Positions 36,675-44,860 of a stretch of DNA of 64,000 nt are shown one piece after another. This DNA comes from Trebonia sp963843745 (GTDB lineage: Bacteria; Actinomycetota; Actinomycetes; Streptosporangiales; Streptosporangiaceae). Position numbers and translations under genes: made by a program. How positions within the stretch are numbered: position 1 is the stretch's first letter; each line of letters begins with the position of its first letter. The DNA lies in assembly GCA_963843745.1 (NCBI GenBank), contig CAWJLP010000020.1:62001-126000 (forward strand), given 5' to 3'. The notes below the pieces were generated by a model. That model ran no database searches. It worked only from the letters and a program-made list of their open reading frames with translations, and was not told the origin of the DNA.

Positions 36675-37464
36675 GCGTCGCTTCCCGGATCGCTTCCAGC
36701 AGCAAGCCCGCGATTGCGGGCCGGCAAACCAGGATATCCGGCAGCAGCGGGTTGTCCCGGTTGTACCGGACATCGCTGCCGTCGATGCGGGAGACGTGGA
36801 ACCCGGCGTCGACCGCGACCGCGACCGGGGCGGCGGTGTCCCACTCGTAGAAGCCGCCGGCGTGCAGGTAGGCGTCGGTCTGCCCGGTGATGACGGTCGC
36901 CACCTTCGCGCCGGCCGAGCCGCACGGCACGAGCACCGCGTCGGTAATGTTCGCCACGTCGTACACGAGCTGCGGAGCCCGGCTCCGGCTCACTACCAGC
37001 TTGAGCGGCTTACCCGGCTTTCGGGCTTCCTCGATCGGGGCGATCGGGGCCTTGGGCGGATCGACAGTGGACAGCACCGTGCCCTGGGCGGGCAGCGCCA
37101 CCGCGCCGGCGGTGAGGCCGCCTTTGTCCCTCTCCCAGAGCGCCACGTGCACGGCCCAGTCGGTGCGCCCCTTCTCGCCGAACTCCCGCGTCCCGTCCAG
37201 AGGATCGACGATCCACACCCGGTCGGCGCTCAGCCGCGCCTTATCGTCGATGCCCTCTTCGGACAGCACCGCGTCGTGCGGCCGCTTAGCGGCCAGCTCG
37301 GCGACGAGGAACTCGTGGGAGAGCCGGTCCCCCGCCTTCCGCTGCGCGTCCGGGTCACCGCCGCGAGCGCGCAGCTCGAGCAGCAGACGCCCGGCATCCT
37401 CCGCCAGGTCCCGTGCGAGCACATGGTCATCGGCTGTTATCACCCGCCCGATGCTACCGGCCAC
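36664..37464 (-). CDS. cysQ: 3'(2'),5'-bisphosphate nucleotidase (CysQ-type inositol-phosphatase family)
   Basis: The 266-residue protein has the metal-binding motif WIVDPLDGTREF and upstream AVLSEEG, both of the lithium-sensitive phosphatase superfamily, plus WDTAAPVAVA. CysQ hydrolyses 3'-phosphoadenosine 5'-phosphate made during sulfate assimilation. Position at the head of cysDN supports that role over inositol monophosphatase. The start may be the GTG at 37464 or an internal GTG at 37443; neither has a strong ribosome site. Confidence 0.85.
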   Translation of the reverse strand: MAGSIGRVITADDHVLARDLAEDAGRLLLELRARGGDPDAQRKAGDRLSHEFLVAELAAKRPHDAVLSEEGIDDKARLSADRVWIVDPLDGTREFGEKGRTDWAVHVALWERDKGGLTAGAVALPAQGTVLSTVDPPKAPIAPIEEARKPGKPLKLVVSRSRAPQLVYDVANITDAVLVPCGSAGAKVATVITGQTDAYLHAGGFYEWDTAAPVAVAVDAGFHVSRIDGSDVRYNRDNPLLPDILVCRPAIAGLLLEAIREATHAI

Positions 37465-37541
37465 CTGGCGCCCGCGGTTCCCCTGCGCGCACCCCGCCGA
37501 ATAACTCGGACATATCGGGCACGAATTCCGGCCTCCCGATC

Positions 37542-37587
37542 ATAATGGATCGTTAGGCACCTCCCAGTGTGCCTAACGATCCATTAT
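37542..37587. repeat. perfect 19-bp inverted repeat between divergent genes
   Basis: ATAATGGATCGTTAGGCAC at 37542-37560 is matched perfectly by its complement at 37569-37587, with an eight-base loop. It lies between the divergently oriented cysQ and hydrolase genes, where a terminator is not expected. The 228-base gap holds no other feature that I can support. Confidence 0.7.
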
Positions 37588-37692
37588 CTTTGAAAACCAG
37601 TTCGGGCGTGCTCCCGACTACGGCTTGCGGGGCAGGGGGAGTTAGGGGACGTTGGTAGCCGACGGATACGAACGGGCCGGAGGGCGGCGGTT

Positions 37693-38451
37693 ATGCGGTT
37701 CAGCGCGGAGACGACAGCGGACGGCGTGACGGAGCGGCTGTTCACGCTTGGCGACGCTACCGGCGCTGTATGGGCGCCGGCCGGGGCCACCGGACCGCGG
37801 CCGCTCGTGCTGCTCGGTCATGGCGGCGCCGGGCACCGGACGGCGCCGCCGATGGTGGGCCGCGCCCGCCGCTACGTGACGGGCAGCAGGTACGCGGTCG
37901 CCGCCATCGACGCGCCGGGGTGGGGCGGCAGGCCGGTCCCGGCGGAGTACGAGCCGTTCAACGCGGAGATCGAGGAGCTGACCGCGGCAGGCAAGCCCCT
38001 CGGCGACGCGTTCGCCCGGCGCGGCGTCGCCGCCGCCGCGCTCGCCATACCCGAATGGCAGGCCACCATCGACGCCCTGACCGCACTCGACTGGATCGGC
38101 GCCGACGCGGCTGTCGGGTACTGGGGCGTGTCCCTGGGCAGCGCGATCGGCGTGCCGCTGGTCGCGGCCGAGCCCCGGATCAACGCAGCCGTCCTCGGGC
38201 TGATGGGTTACGAGACTCTGGCCGAGCCCGCCGCCAGGATCAACGTCCCCGTCGAGTTCGTCCTCCAGTGGGACGACGAGATCGTGCCGCGCGAGTCGGC
38301 GCTGGCGCTGTTCGACGCCATCGGCTCGGCGGAAAAGACACTGCACGCCAATCCCGGCGGCCACATGGACGTGCCGAGGTTCGAGATCGACAGCTCCGAG
38401 CGCTTCTTCGCCCGCCACCTCATGAATCGCGGTCCGGATCAACCAGCGTGA
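37693..38451 (+). CDS. alpha/beta hydrolase (dienelactone-hydrolase-like)
   Basis: The 252-residue protein shows the alpha/beta hydrolase layout: LVLLGHGGAGH after strand 3, the nucleophile elbow YWGVSLGSAIG, the acid in QWDDEIVPRESA and the histidine in NPGGHMDVP. The substrate is unknown; the elbow sequence and length fit uncharacterised dienelactone-hydrolase or esterase relatives. The ATG at 37693 follows GGAGGGCGG. It is the only plus-strand gene between 13.2 and 48.5 kb and is flanked by an inverted repeat. Confidence 0.82.
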   Translation: MRFSAETTADGVTERLFTLGDATGAVWAPAGATGPRPLVLLGHGGAGHRTAPPMVGRARRYVTGSRYAVAAIDAPGWGGRPVPAEYEPFNAEIEELTAAGKPLGDAFARRGVAAAALAIPEWQATIDALTALDWIGADAAVGYWGVSLGSAIGVPLVAAEPRINAAVLGLMGYETLAEPAARINVPVEFVLQWDDEIVPRESALALFDAIGSAEKTLHANPGGHMDVPRFEIDSSERFFARHLMNRGPDQPA

Positions 38452-38544
38452 CTCCAGGAAACCGGGAGCCGGGAGAGTCGCCACCCTACGTTCGGGATGA
38501 TCGAAAGCCTCAGCCGCCGCGGGCCTGAGCGCTGCGCTGGCAGC

Positions 38545-39132
38545 TCAGCCGGACGCCGGGTCGGTGTGGTACAGGTTCTGCGCTTCGGTGAGGCCCTTGC
38601 TGATCAGGGTCTCCGTGGCGTCGGCGCACCGGTCGATAGCGAACGGGAGTTCCTTGCGCTCGGCCGCCGTGAAGTCACGCAGCACGTACGTGGCAGCCTC
38701 CATCCGGCCAGGCGGCCGGCCGATGCCGAAGCGGACGCGGTAGTAGTCGCGGGTGCCGAGCGAGGCGGTGACCGACCTGAGGCCGTTGTGGCCGTTGTCA
38801 CCGCCGCCCAGCTTGAGCCTTACCGCGCCGAACGGAATGTCCAGATCGTCGTGGAGCACGACGATCCGTTCGGGGGGAAGCTTGTAGAAAGCCGCTAGCG
38901 CAGCCACCGGGCCGCCCGAGAGGTTCATGTACGCGTGCGGCCTGGCGAGGGTCACCGGCTGGCCGGCGAGACGGCCCTCCGCGACGTCGTTGCGGGTACG
39001 GTGCGCCTTGAACCGCGCGCCCATCCGCCCGGCCAGCTCGGCAAGCACCATCTGCCCGGCGTTGTGCCTGGTGCCCGCGTACTCTGGCCCCGGGTTGCCG
39101 AGGCCAGCGATGATCCAGCGTTCGTCGGCCAT
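38545..39132 (-). CDS. pth: peptidyl-tRNA hydrolase
   Basis: Pth releases peptides from prematurely dropped peptidyl-tRNA. The 195-residue protein carries the family signature: GLGNPGPEYAGTRHNAGQMVL with the catalytic His, RPHAYMNLSG, LHDDLDIPFGAVRLKLGGGDNGHNGLRS and YYRVRFGIGRPPG. It lies 15 bases after rplY on the same strand, the common actinobacterial order, and the two are probably co-transcribed. Confidence 0.95.
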   Translation of the reverse strand: MADERWIIAGLGNPGPEYAGTRHNAGQMVLAELAGRMGARFKAHRTRNDVAEGRLAGQPVTLARPHAYMNLSGGPVAALAAFYKLPPERIVVLHDDLDIPFGAVRLKLGGGDNGHNGLRSVTASLGTRDYYRVRFGIGRPPGRMEAATYVLRDFTAAERKELPFAIDRCADATETLISKGLTEAQNLYHTDPASG

Positions 39133-39147
39133 GGAGCGCCGGTCTTG

Positions 39148-39792
39148 CTACTCCCCTTCGGGAGCCTCGGCCGGAGCGACCGGCTCCGGAACCTCGGCCT
39201 CTTCGGCAGCCTCTGGCGCGGCCTCGCCGAGCTCGGCCTCGACCTGCTCCTGGGTCCGCTCGGCGAGCACGTGCAGGACGAGCGCCTCTGGGTCGACCTG
39301 GAGCGTGCTGCCCTCCGGCAACACGAGGTCCTTGGCGTGCACCGCCGCGCCGACCTCCATATCCGTGACGTCCACGTCAACGCCGTCGGGAAGGTGCGTG
39401 GCCTCGGCCTCGACGGGGATCTGCACCAGCTGCTGGTCGAGCATGCCACCGGGGTAGACCTCGCCGGTCACCCGGACCGGGATCTCGACGGTGACCTTCT
39501 CACCACGGCGGACCTCGATCAGGTCGACGTGCTCGATATCGCCCCTGATCGCGTTCCGCTGCACCGCCTTCGGCAGCGCCAGGCCGGCGCGGCCGGGGAG
39601 GCCCTCGAGCCGGATGAGGACGTTCGGCGTCTTCAGCGCGAGCATCAGCTCGTGCTCGGGCAGCGACAGGTGGCGGACCTCCGCACCGTGGCCGTAGATG
39701 ACAGCGGGCACGCGACCCGCCCGGCGGGTACGGCGGGCTGCCCCTTTGCCGAACTCGTTACGCAGCTCGGCTTCGATACGGACCTCAGGCAC
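39148..39792 (-). CDS. rplY: 50S ribosomal protein L25 / general stress protein Ctc
   Basis: The 214-residue protein belongs to the long TL5/Ctc form of L25, which binds 5S rRNA. The N-terminal domain is visible in IEAELRNEFGKGAARRTRRAGRVPAVIYG and HVDLIEVRRGEKVTVEIPV; the C-terminal domain follows at about residue 95. The last 35 residues are Glu/Pro/Ala-rich, as in other actinobacterial Ctc proteins. A terminator of the upstream PETAT gene lies 60 bases before its start, so rplY has its own promoter. Confidence 0.94.
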   Translation of the reverse strand: MPEVRIEAELRNEFGKGAARRTRRAGRVPAVIYGHGAEVRHLSLPEHELMLALKTPNVLIRLEGLPGRAGLALPKAVQRNAIRGDIEHVDLIEVRRGEKVTVEIPVRVTGEVYPGGMLDQQLVQIPVEAEATHLPDGVDVDVTDMEVGAAVHAKDLVLPEGSTLQVDPEALVLHVLAERTQEQVEAELGEAAPEAAEEAEVPEPVAPAEAPEGE

Positions 39793-39844
39793 GGTCAGTC
39801 ACTCCTCATACGGATATCTGCGATGCGCCAGTGAAGTCTAGCCG

Positions 39845-39891
39845 AGAAACAACGTGCGTGCGGATGCGAGCGTTCCGCATCCGCACGCACG
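39845..39891 (-). terminator. rho-independent terminator of the PETAT-repeat gene
   Basis: A perfect 16-base stem (CGTGCGTGCGGATGCG at 39853-39868 and its complement at 39876-39891, seven-base loop) lies 35 bases after the stop of the minus-strand repeat gene. On the minus strand it is followed by TTGTTTCT. Confidence 0.8.
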
Positions 39892-39926
39892 GCGGCGTAA
39901 CGGCGACGCGCAGGCCGCTTCGGGCC

Positions 39927-40154
39927 TTAGTCCTCGTCTTCGGGGGTGGCGGTCTCGGGGGTGGCGGTCTCGGGGGTGGCGGTCTCGGGAGTCGCGGTCT
40001 CCGGCGTGGCCGTCTCCGGGGTGGCGGTCTCGGGAGTCGCGGTCTCCGGCGTGGCCGTCTCCGGGGTAGCGGTCTCGGGAGTCGCGGTCTCCGGCGTGGC
40101 CGTCTCCGGGGTCGCCGTCTCTGGCGTGGCCGTTTCTGGGCGCATTTCGTTCAT
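39927..40154 (-). CDS. PETAT pentapeptide-repeat small protein (75 aa)
   Basis: The whole protein is MNEMR, thirteen perfect PETAT repeats, and a PEDED end. It has no aromatic or cysteine residues and a strongly negative charge, so it is expected to be an extended polyproline-like or disordered chain. Evidence for a real gene is a clear ribosome site (AAGGAG seven bases before the ATG), a stop directly after the repeats and a perfect terminator 35 bases downstream. No signal peptide or membrane segment is visible. It does not belong to the Mfp pentapeptide-repeat family, whose motif differs. I do not recognise a function. Confidence 0.65.
   Translation of the reverse strand: MNEMRPETATPETATPETATPETATPETATPETATPETATPETATPETATPETATPETATPETATPETATPEDED
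39945..40139 (-). repeat. 15-bp minisatellite (13 units) with a 45-bp higher-order period
   Basis: Thirteen 15-base units of the type CCGGAGACGGCCACG / CCCGAGACCGCCACC fill 195 bases. Three consecutive variants recur as a block, which gives a 45-base super-repeat that is present about three times. The coding frame is preserved for any change in copy number. Confidence 0.92.
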
Positions 40155-40246
40155 CTTCCCGCTCCTTCTCTCGCCCCCGGTCCCCGCAGCCCAGGAAAAC
40201 CCCGGCTATCCCGGTTGCCAGGGGATGTTCGACACAAATGAATGCC

Positions 40247-40271
40247 CGTCGTTACGAGTCTAGTAACGACG
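40247..40271. promoter_or_regulatory. 9-bp inverted repeat upstream of the PETAT gene
   Basis: CGTCGTTAC and GTAACGACG flank a seven-base spacer, about 93 bases before the PETAT start codon and 115 bases after the AfsR-like stop (both minus strand). There is no T-tail on the minus strand, so an operator is as likely as a terminator. The rest of the 231-base gap shows only an A/T-richer patch, AAAATAATTG, at 40277-40286. Confidence 0.4.
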
Positions 40272-40385
40272 AAGGCAAAATAATTGCACCAATGTCGGCG
40301 ACAGCCTGAAACGTCGGCAAACATCACCCGACACTACGGCCGCAAATCCCCCACGCGATGGATTGTTATTGACCGGGCAATCGCC

Positions 40386-43300
40386 CTACGAGCGCGGCAG
40401 GGACGCCAGCGCCGCGGCGACCTCCGCCGCCTCGGCGCGCTCGTCGATCTGCTCGAATATTGACAGCGCCTCCGTCCATGAGTTCCGCGCCGCGGCCAAG
40501 TCGCCGGCCGCCGAGCGCGCATGCCCAAGATGCTTGAGAGTAGTCGCCTGGCCGGCGAGCTCGCCTGACGCGCGGTGCGCGTTTATCGCGTCCGTCAGGC
40601 TGCTAGCCGCGTCATCGATGCGGCCGAGAGCCAGATAGACCCGGCCGAGGTTGTCCAACGCCCATCCTTCGCCGTATCCGCCGATCTCACGCCAGATGTC
40701 CCTGGCCTCCACGCAGGACTCCTCGGCCGCATCCAGGTCACCGAGATCGAGGTGCACCTCGCCGAGGTTGTTCAGCGCGACCGCCCGCAAGGACAGCATG
40801 TCCGTCGGCCGCAGCAGGTCCGCGGCAAGCCGCAGGTACTTCACGGCCTCCTCGCCAGGGCCGCGCACCTTGAGGTACCCCTCGCCGAGCCCGATCGCGC
40901 TCTGCGCCTCTCCCCTCGTGTCACCGAGCTCACGCCGGATGGCCAGGGCCTGCTCGAGGTAGCCGAACGCTTCCTCGTCCCGCAACCGGGCCAGCGACCA
41001 GCCGAGCCTGTCGAGAACCCACGCCTCGCCGAGCCTGTTGGCGGTCTTGCGCACGCTTTCCGCGGCCACCCGGTGGCTCGTCACGCAGTCCGTCCAGTTG
41101 CCCCGCCTGTTGAACAGCGGGAAAAGGTTCGGCGGCAGCCGCCAGGCGATGTCATGGAGTTCCGCGGCCGCCGCCTGCAGGGTCGCGGTCACGACGTTGG
41201 CCCGCTCGTCGCCGTACCAGGCCAGGGCCTCATCCACGGAGCCGAACCCGAGCGGTGGATAGACCGGCGCCGCGGGCTCGCGGGGCACCCGGTAACGGCG
41301 CGGCGAGACCGCGTCCGCGGCGGCCTCCCCGGTCTCCAGGTACCACCGCAGCAGCCGCCCGACGGCCTCGGTCCGGTCCGTCTCCGATTCTTCTTCCTGG
41401 GCACGCTCGGTCGCGTAGACCCGGAGCAGGTCGTGGAACTGGTACCAGTCCGCGGCCGGCGACTCGAGCAGGTTCGCGTCGACGAGAGTTTCCAGGGCGT
41501 CCGCCACGTCGTCGCCGGACTCGCCGAACAGGGCCGCGGCGGCCGGCAGGCTGATCGACGCGCCGTGCCAGAGGCCGAGCAGCCGGAACACCCGCGCGGG
41601 ATTGGTGCCGTGCCGGCCGACGTGCAGGCTGTCGTAGCTCACCTGGAAGCTGGACCGGACCGCGAGGTCTCCCGTCTCCAGCTCGTCAAGCCGCCGCTGC
41701 TCGTTCCGCAGCCTGTTCGCCAGGGTGGCGATCCGCCAGTGCTTGCGCGCTGCCAGCCGGGCCGCGCAGATCCGGATCGCGAGCGGCAGCCCGGCGCAGG
41801 CGAGCAGCACTTCCGCCGTGGCGTCCGGCTCGGCGGCAGGCCGGTCGTCATCCACGATGCGGGAGAACAGCGTCAGCGCCTCGGTGTCCTCTAGGACGTG
41901 CAGGTCCACGAACCGGGTGCTCGCCAGGTCGGGTGTCCGGTTTCTCGTGGTTACCAGGACGGCGCAGGACGCGCTGCCCGGCAGCAGTGGCCGGACCTGG
42001 GCGGCGTCCTTGGCGTTGTCGAGGAGGATGAGCATGCGGCGGCCGGTCAGCCTGGTCCGGTACAGCGCCGCGCGCTCGTCGTCACCGACCGGGACCTTGT
42101 CTCCTTCCACGCCTACGTCCCGCAGGAACCTGGCGAGCACCTCACCGGCCGCCGCCGGCCGCGCGCTGGCCCCGAAGAGGTCGACGTAGAGCTGGCCGTC
42201 CGGAAAGGCAGAGCTGACCTGGTGCGCGGCGTGCACGGCCAGTGCCGTCTTGCCGAGGCCCGCGGCGCCGGCCACCACGGCGATCCGCACCGCGCCAGGC
42301 CCGCGCGCCGCCTCGTCCTGGACCAGCATCTCGGACAGGTGCCGGACCTGCGCCTCGCGGCCCGTGAAGTCCCCGATGTCGGCAGGGAGCTGTGTAGGGC
42401 GCGGCGGTGGCGAGCTGGCCGGTTCCTCGACCACCCCGGCGGCGGCGGCGACCGCGCCGACAGCGATCGTCCCCGAGCCTTCCCCGTGCGCTCCGCTGGT
42501 GTCTTCCGCGCCGATGAGTGCCTCGACCTCGACGAGGCGGTCGGCACTTGCACCCGGAGCGGCGGCAGCGGTCCCGGCGTCGGCCGGCCGCGCGGAACCC
42601 GCCGGCACCCCGGGCGCGGCGCCTGGCGCCTGAACTACTGGAAGGTCTCCCTTAATCGGCCGCTTCCGCGGCCGCGCCGACGACGCGTCGGCCGCGAGCA
42701 GCCGCGCGTACAGCTCCTGCAGCTCGGCGCCGGGATCGACGCCAAGCTCGTCGGCGATGACCTGCCTGGCCTGGGTGTAGGTCTCGAGCGCTTCGGCATG
42801 CCTGCCGGCCTCGTCAAGGGCCCTGATGAGCAGCAGCCACAGTCCCTCGCGGATCGGGTTCTCCCCCACCAGCCTGCGCAGCTCGGGGACCAGCTGAGCG
42901 GCCCTGCCGCACTCCAGGTCCGCCTCGGCGCGGAGTTCGGCGGCGTCAAGGCGGAGTTCGTTTCCCCGTTCGGCCTCGGTGCTGATGAGCGTAGACGTCG
43001 CGACGTCGGCGAGCAGCCGGCCGCGCCACAGCGCGAGCGCCTCCGCGAGGAGACCGGCGGCGCGCTGCGGTTCAGCCGCGGCGAGCGCGTTCCTGCCTTC
43101 CGCGACCAGCCGCTCGAACTCCTCCAGGTCCAGGTCGCCGGGGCCGATGCGGAGCAAGTACCCGGGCGCCCGGTACACCAGCAGCCGGCCCTCGCTGTCG
43201 CCGATCATCCGCCGCAGCCGGTGTACGTAGATGCTGACCAGGTTGTTCGCCTTGGCGGGCGGGCTGTCGCCCCACAGCTCGAGGATCAGGCTCTCGGTCG

Positions 43301-43424
43301 AGATGAGCTGCCCGGGCCGCACCAGCAGGCACGCCAGAAGAGAGCGCCACTTAGGGGCGCCGATGGCTGACCAGCCTTCTTTGTCAGACCAGACTTCTAG
43401 CGGACCAAGGATGCGAAAACGCAT
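40386..43424 (-). CDS. AfsR/SARP-family regulator: winged helix, BTAD, NB-ARC ATPase, TPR
   Basis: A 1,012-residue regulator. Residues 1-92 are an OmpR-type winged helix (MRFRILGPLEVW, then VSIYVHRLRRMIGD), 99-244 the bacterial transcriptional activator domain (ALALWRGRLLADV, HAEALETYTQARQVIADELGVDPG). An Ala/Pro linker follows, then an NB-ARC/STAND ATPase from DFTGRE at 352 with Walker A GAAGLGKTA at 386-393 and LILLDNAKD as Walker B, and C-terminal TPR repeats (ALNNLGEVHLDLGDLDAAEE, ALDNLGRVYLALGRIDDAAS). Such proteins activate secondary metabolism in Streptomyces, with AfsR phosphorylated by Ser/Thr kinases. No biosynthetic cluster lies near, so its targets are elsewhere or global. Confidence 0.93.
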   Translation of the reverse strand: MRFRILGPLEVWSDKEGWSAIGAPKWRSLLACLLVRPGQLISTESLILELWGDSPPAKANNLVSIYVHRLRRMIGDSEGRLLVYRAPGYLLRIGPGDLDLEEFERLVAEGRNALAAAEPQRAAGLLAEALALWRGRLLADVATSTLISTEAERGNELRLDAAELRAEADLECGRAAQLVPELRRLVGENPIREGLWLLLIRALDEAGRHAEALETYTQARQVIADELGVDPGAELQELYARLLAADASSARPRKRPIKGDLPVVQAPGAAPGVPAGSARPADAGTAAAAPGASADRLVEVEALIGAEDTSGAHGEGSGTIAVGAVAAAAGVVEEPASSPPPRPTQLPADIGDFTGREAQVRHLSEMLVQDEAARGPGAVRIAVVAGAAGLGKTALAVHAAHQVSSAFPDGQLYVDLFGASARPAAAGEVLARFLRDVGVEGDKVPVGDDERAALYRTRLTGRRMLILLDNAKDAAQVRPLLPGSASCAVLVTTRNRTPDLASTRFVDLHVLEDTEALTLFSRIVDDDRPAAEPDATAEVLLACAGLPLAIRICAARLAARKHWRIATLANRLRNEQRRLDELETGDLAVRSSFQVSYDSLHVGRHGTNPARVFRLLGLWHGASISLPAAAALFGESGDDVADALETLVDANLLESPAADWYQFHDLLRVYATERAQEEESETDRTEAVGRLLRWYLETGEAAADAVSPRRYRVPREPAAPVYPPLGFGSVDEALAWYGDERANVVTATLQAAAAELHDIAWRLPPNLFPLFNRRGNWTDCVTSHRVAAESVRKTANRLGEAWVLDRLGWSLARLRDEEAFGYLEQALAIRRELGDTRGEAQSAIGLGEGYLKVRGPGEEAVKYLRLAADLLRPTDMLSLRAVALNNLGEVHLDLGDLDAAEESCVEARDIWREIGGYGEGWALDNLGRVYLALGRIDDAASSLTDAINAHRASGELAGQATTLKHLGHARSAAGDLAAARNSWTEALSIFEQIDERAEAAEVAAALASLPRS

Positions 43425-43626
43425 TAGGCCAGCCCGTCCGAACGCACGATCTCCTCCGCTTCCAGGGGGTAGCGGCAGTGTTCGGGAAGGCAGAAACCTC
43501 CCCGCCGGGTTTCTGGGCCGCGGACTAATGACCGGGCTGTGTGTAGACCCACTTAATCACGACTAAAGCGCGACGTAAATCGATGCCACGAGTATGGGTC
43601 ACAGAGCAAGCGGGGGCTCGGGGCTC

Positions 43627-43859
43627 GCGCCCCGTGCCGTGGCGGACGGTAACAGGGGCACCGTTCGCCACGGCACGGGGCGCGACCTCAGCCCGGCCTC
43701 TGGCGGCGGGGACCGTGGAGTGGGCGGTCCCGGCTCGTCGCATTGACCCCCGTCCCGCCAAACCGGGGAATGGCGGGACGGGGCCGCGGCCCTTGGCAGA
43801 AGGTAGAGACAAGCCTCAGGCCAGGGGCCGCGACCATGTTTTAGCGGGGACCAGTCCCC
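43627..43859. repeat. array of five consecutive hairpins between prs and the AfsR-like gene
   Basis: Five separate inverted repeats follow one another. H1 is a 24-base stem (43627-43650 with 43660-43683, one wobble mismatch, nine-base loop). H2 is GGGACCG/CGGTCCC (43709-43731). H3 is a perfect 13-base stem (43748-43760 with 43771-43783). H4 is a 12-base stem with one wobble (43786-43797 with 43820-43831). H5 is GGGGAC/GTCCCC (46 to 59 of 43,800), just before the prs stop. No open reading frame with coding character fills the 438-base gap. The region may terminate prs and insulate the regulator gene. Confidence 0.7.
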
Positions 43860-43862
43860 CGC

Positions 43863-44831
43863 TCAGCTCTGCCCGTCGAACAGGCTGGTCACCGAACCGT
43901 CGCTGAACACCTCGTTGATGGCCCGCGCCAGCAGCGGCGCGATAGACAGCACGGTCAGCTTGTCGAACCTTTTCTCCTGGGGCACCGGCAGCGTGTTGGT
44001 GATGACCACCTCGCTGATCCGGGAGTTCTTCAGGATGTCGACGGCGGGCCCCGACAGGACCCCGTGCGTGGCCGCCACGATGACCCGCTCCGCGCCCTGG
44101 TCAAACAGCGCGTCCGCCGCCTTGGCGATCGTCCCGCCGGTGTCGATCATGTCGTCCACCAGGATGCAGGTCCGGCCGGCTACCTGGCCGACCACCTCGA
44201 AGACCTTGACCTGATTGGCGACGTCCGGGTCGCGCCGCTTGTGGATGATGGCCAGCGGGCAGCCAAGCCGGTCAGTCCACCGTTCGCAGACCCGGACCCG
44301 GCCGGCGTCCGGCGCGACCACGGTCACGTTGCTGACGTTCAGCTTGCCTTCCAGGTAGCCCGCCAGGATCGGCAGCGCGAACAGGTGGTCCACCGGTCCG
44401 TCGAAGAAGCCCTGGATCTGGGCGGTGTGCAGGTCCACGGCCATCAGCCGGTCGGCGCCCGCGGTCGCGAACAGGTCGGCGACAAGGCGCGCGGAGATCG
44501 GTTCCCTGCCGCGGCTCTTCTTGTCCTGTCGCGCGTAGCCGAAGAACGGCGTCACCACCGTGATCCGCTTGGCCGACGCTCGTTTGAGCGCATCCACCAT
44601 GATCAACTGTTCCATGATCCACTGGTTGATCGGCGCCGTGTGGCTCTGCAGCACGAACGCGTCACAGCCACGGACGGACTCGAGGTACCTGACCATGATC
44701 TCGCCGTTGGCGAAGTCATAAAGCCTGGCTGGCCCCGGCTCGATTCCCATGCAGTCGGCGACCTCGGCGGCAAGCTCGGGGTAGGCTCGCCCGCCAAACA
44801 ACATCAGCTTCTTCTGGCTGGGCGTCGTCAT
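43863..44831 (-). CDS. prs: ribose-phosphate pyrophosphokinase
   Basis: Prs makes phosphoribosyl pyrophosphate for nucleotides, His and Trp. The 322-residue protein has KKLMLFGGRAYPELAAEVA, the ATP-binding FFGYARQDKKSRGREPISARLVADL, DLHTAQIQGFF, and the PRPP-binding motif CILVDDMIDTGGTI. The start is uncertain: the ATG at 44831 follows AGGTGAG, while a GTG at 44840 follows AAGGAG at a wider distance. It lies 29 bases after glmU, the usual pair in actinobacteria. Confidence 0.95.
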   Translation of the reverse strand: MTTPSQKKLMLFGGRAYPELAAEVADCMGIEPGPARLYDFANGEIMVRYLESVRGCDAFVLQSHTAPINQWIMEQLIMVDALKRASAKRITVVTPFFGYARQDKKSRGREPISARLVADLFATAGADRLMAVDLHTAQIQGFFDGPVDHLFALPILAGYLEGKLNVSNVTVVAPDAGRVRVCERWTDRLGCPLAIIHKRRDPDVANQVKVFEVVGQVAGRTCILVDDMIDTGGTIAKAADALFDQGAERVIVAATHGVLSGPAVDILKNSRISEVVITNTLPVPQEKRFDKLTVLSIAPLLARAINEVFSDGSVTSLFDGQS

Positions 44832-44860
44832 GCCGCTCACCTGGAACTGGTCTCCTTCAG

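Noticed and set aside
37542..37587. Terminator of cysQ or of the hydrolase
   Set aside because: Both genes point away from it, so neither ends there.
39946..40263. Plus-strand GVAVSGVAVSG repeat protein
   Set aside because: The opposite strand has the ribosome site, the stop right after the repeats and the terminator; the plus-strand frame has none.
43583..43906. Plus-strand open frame in the hairpin array
   Set aside because: No ribosome site, runs into prs on the opposite strand, and its composition is dictated by the inverted repeats.
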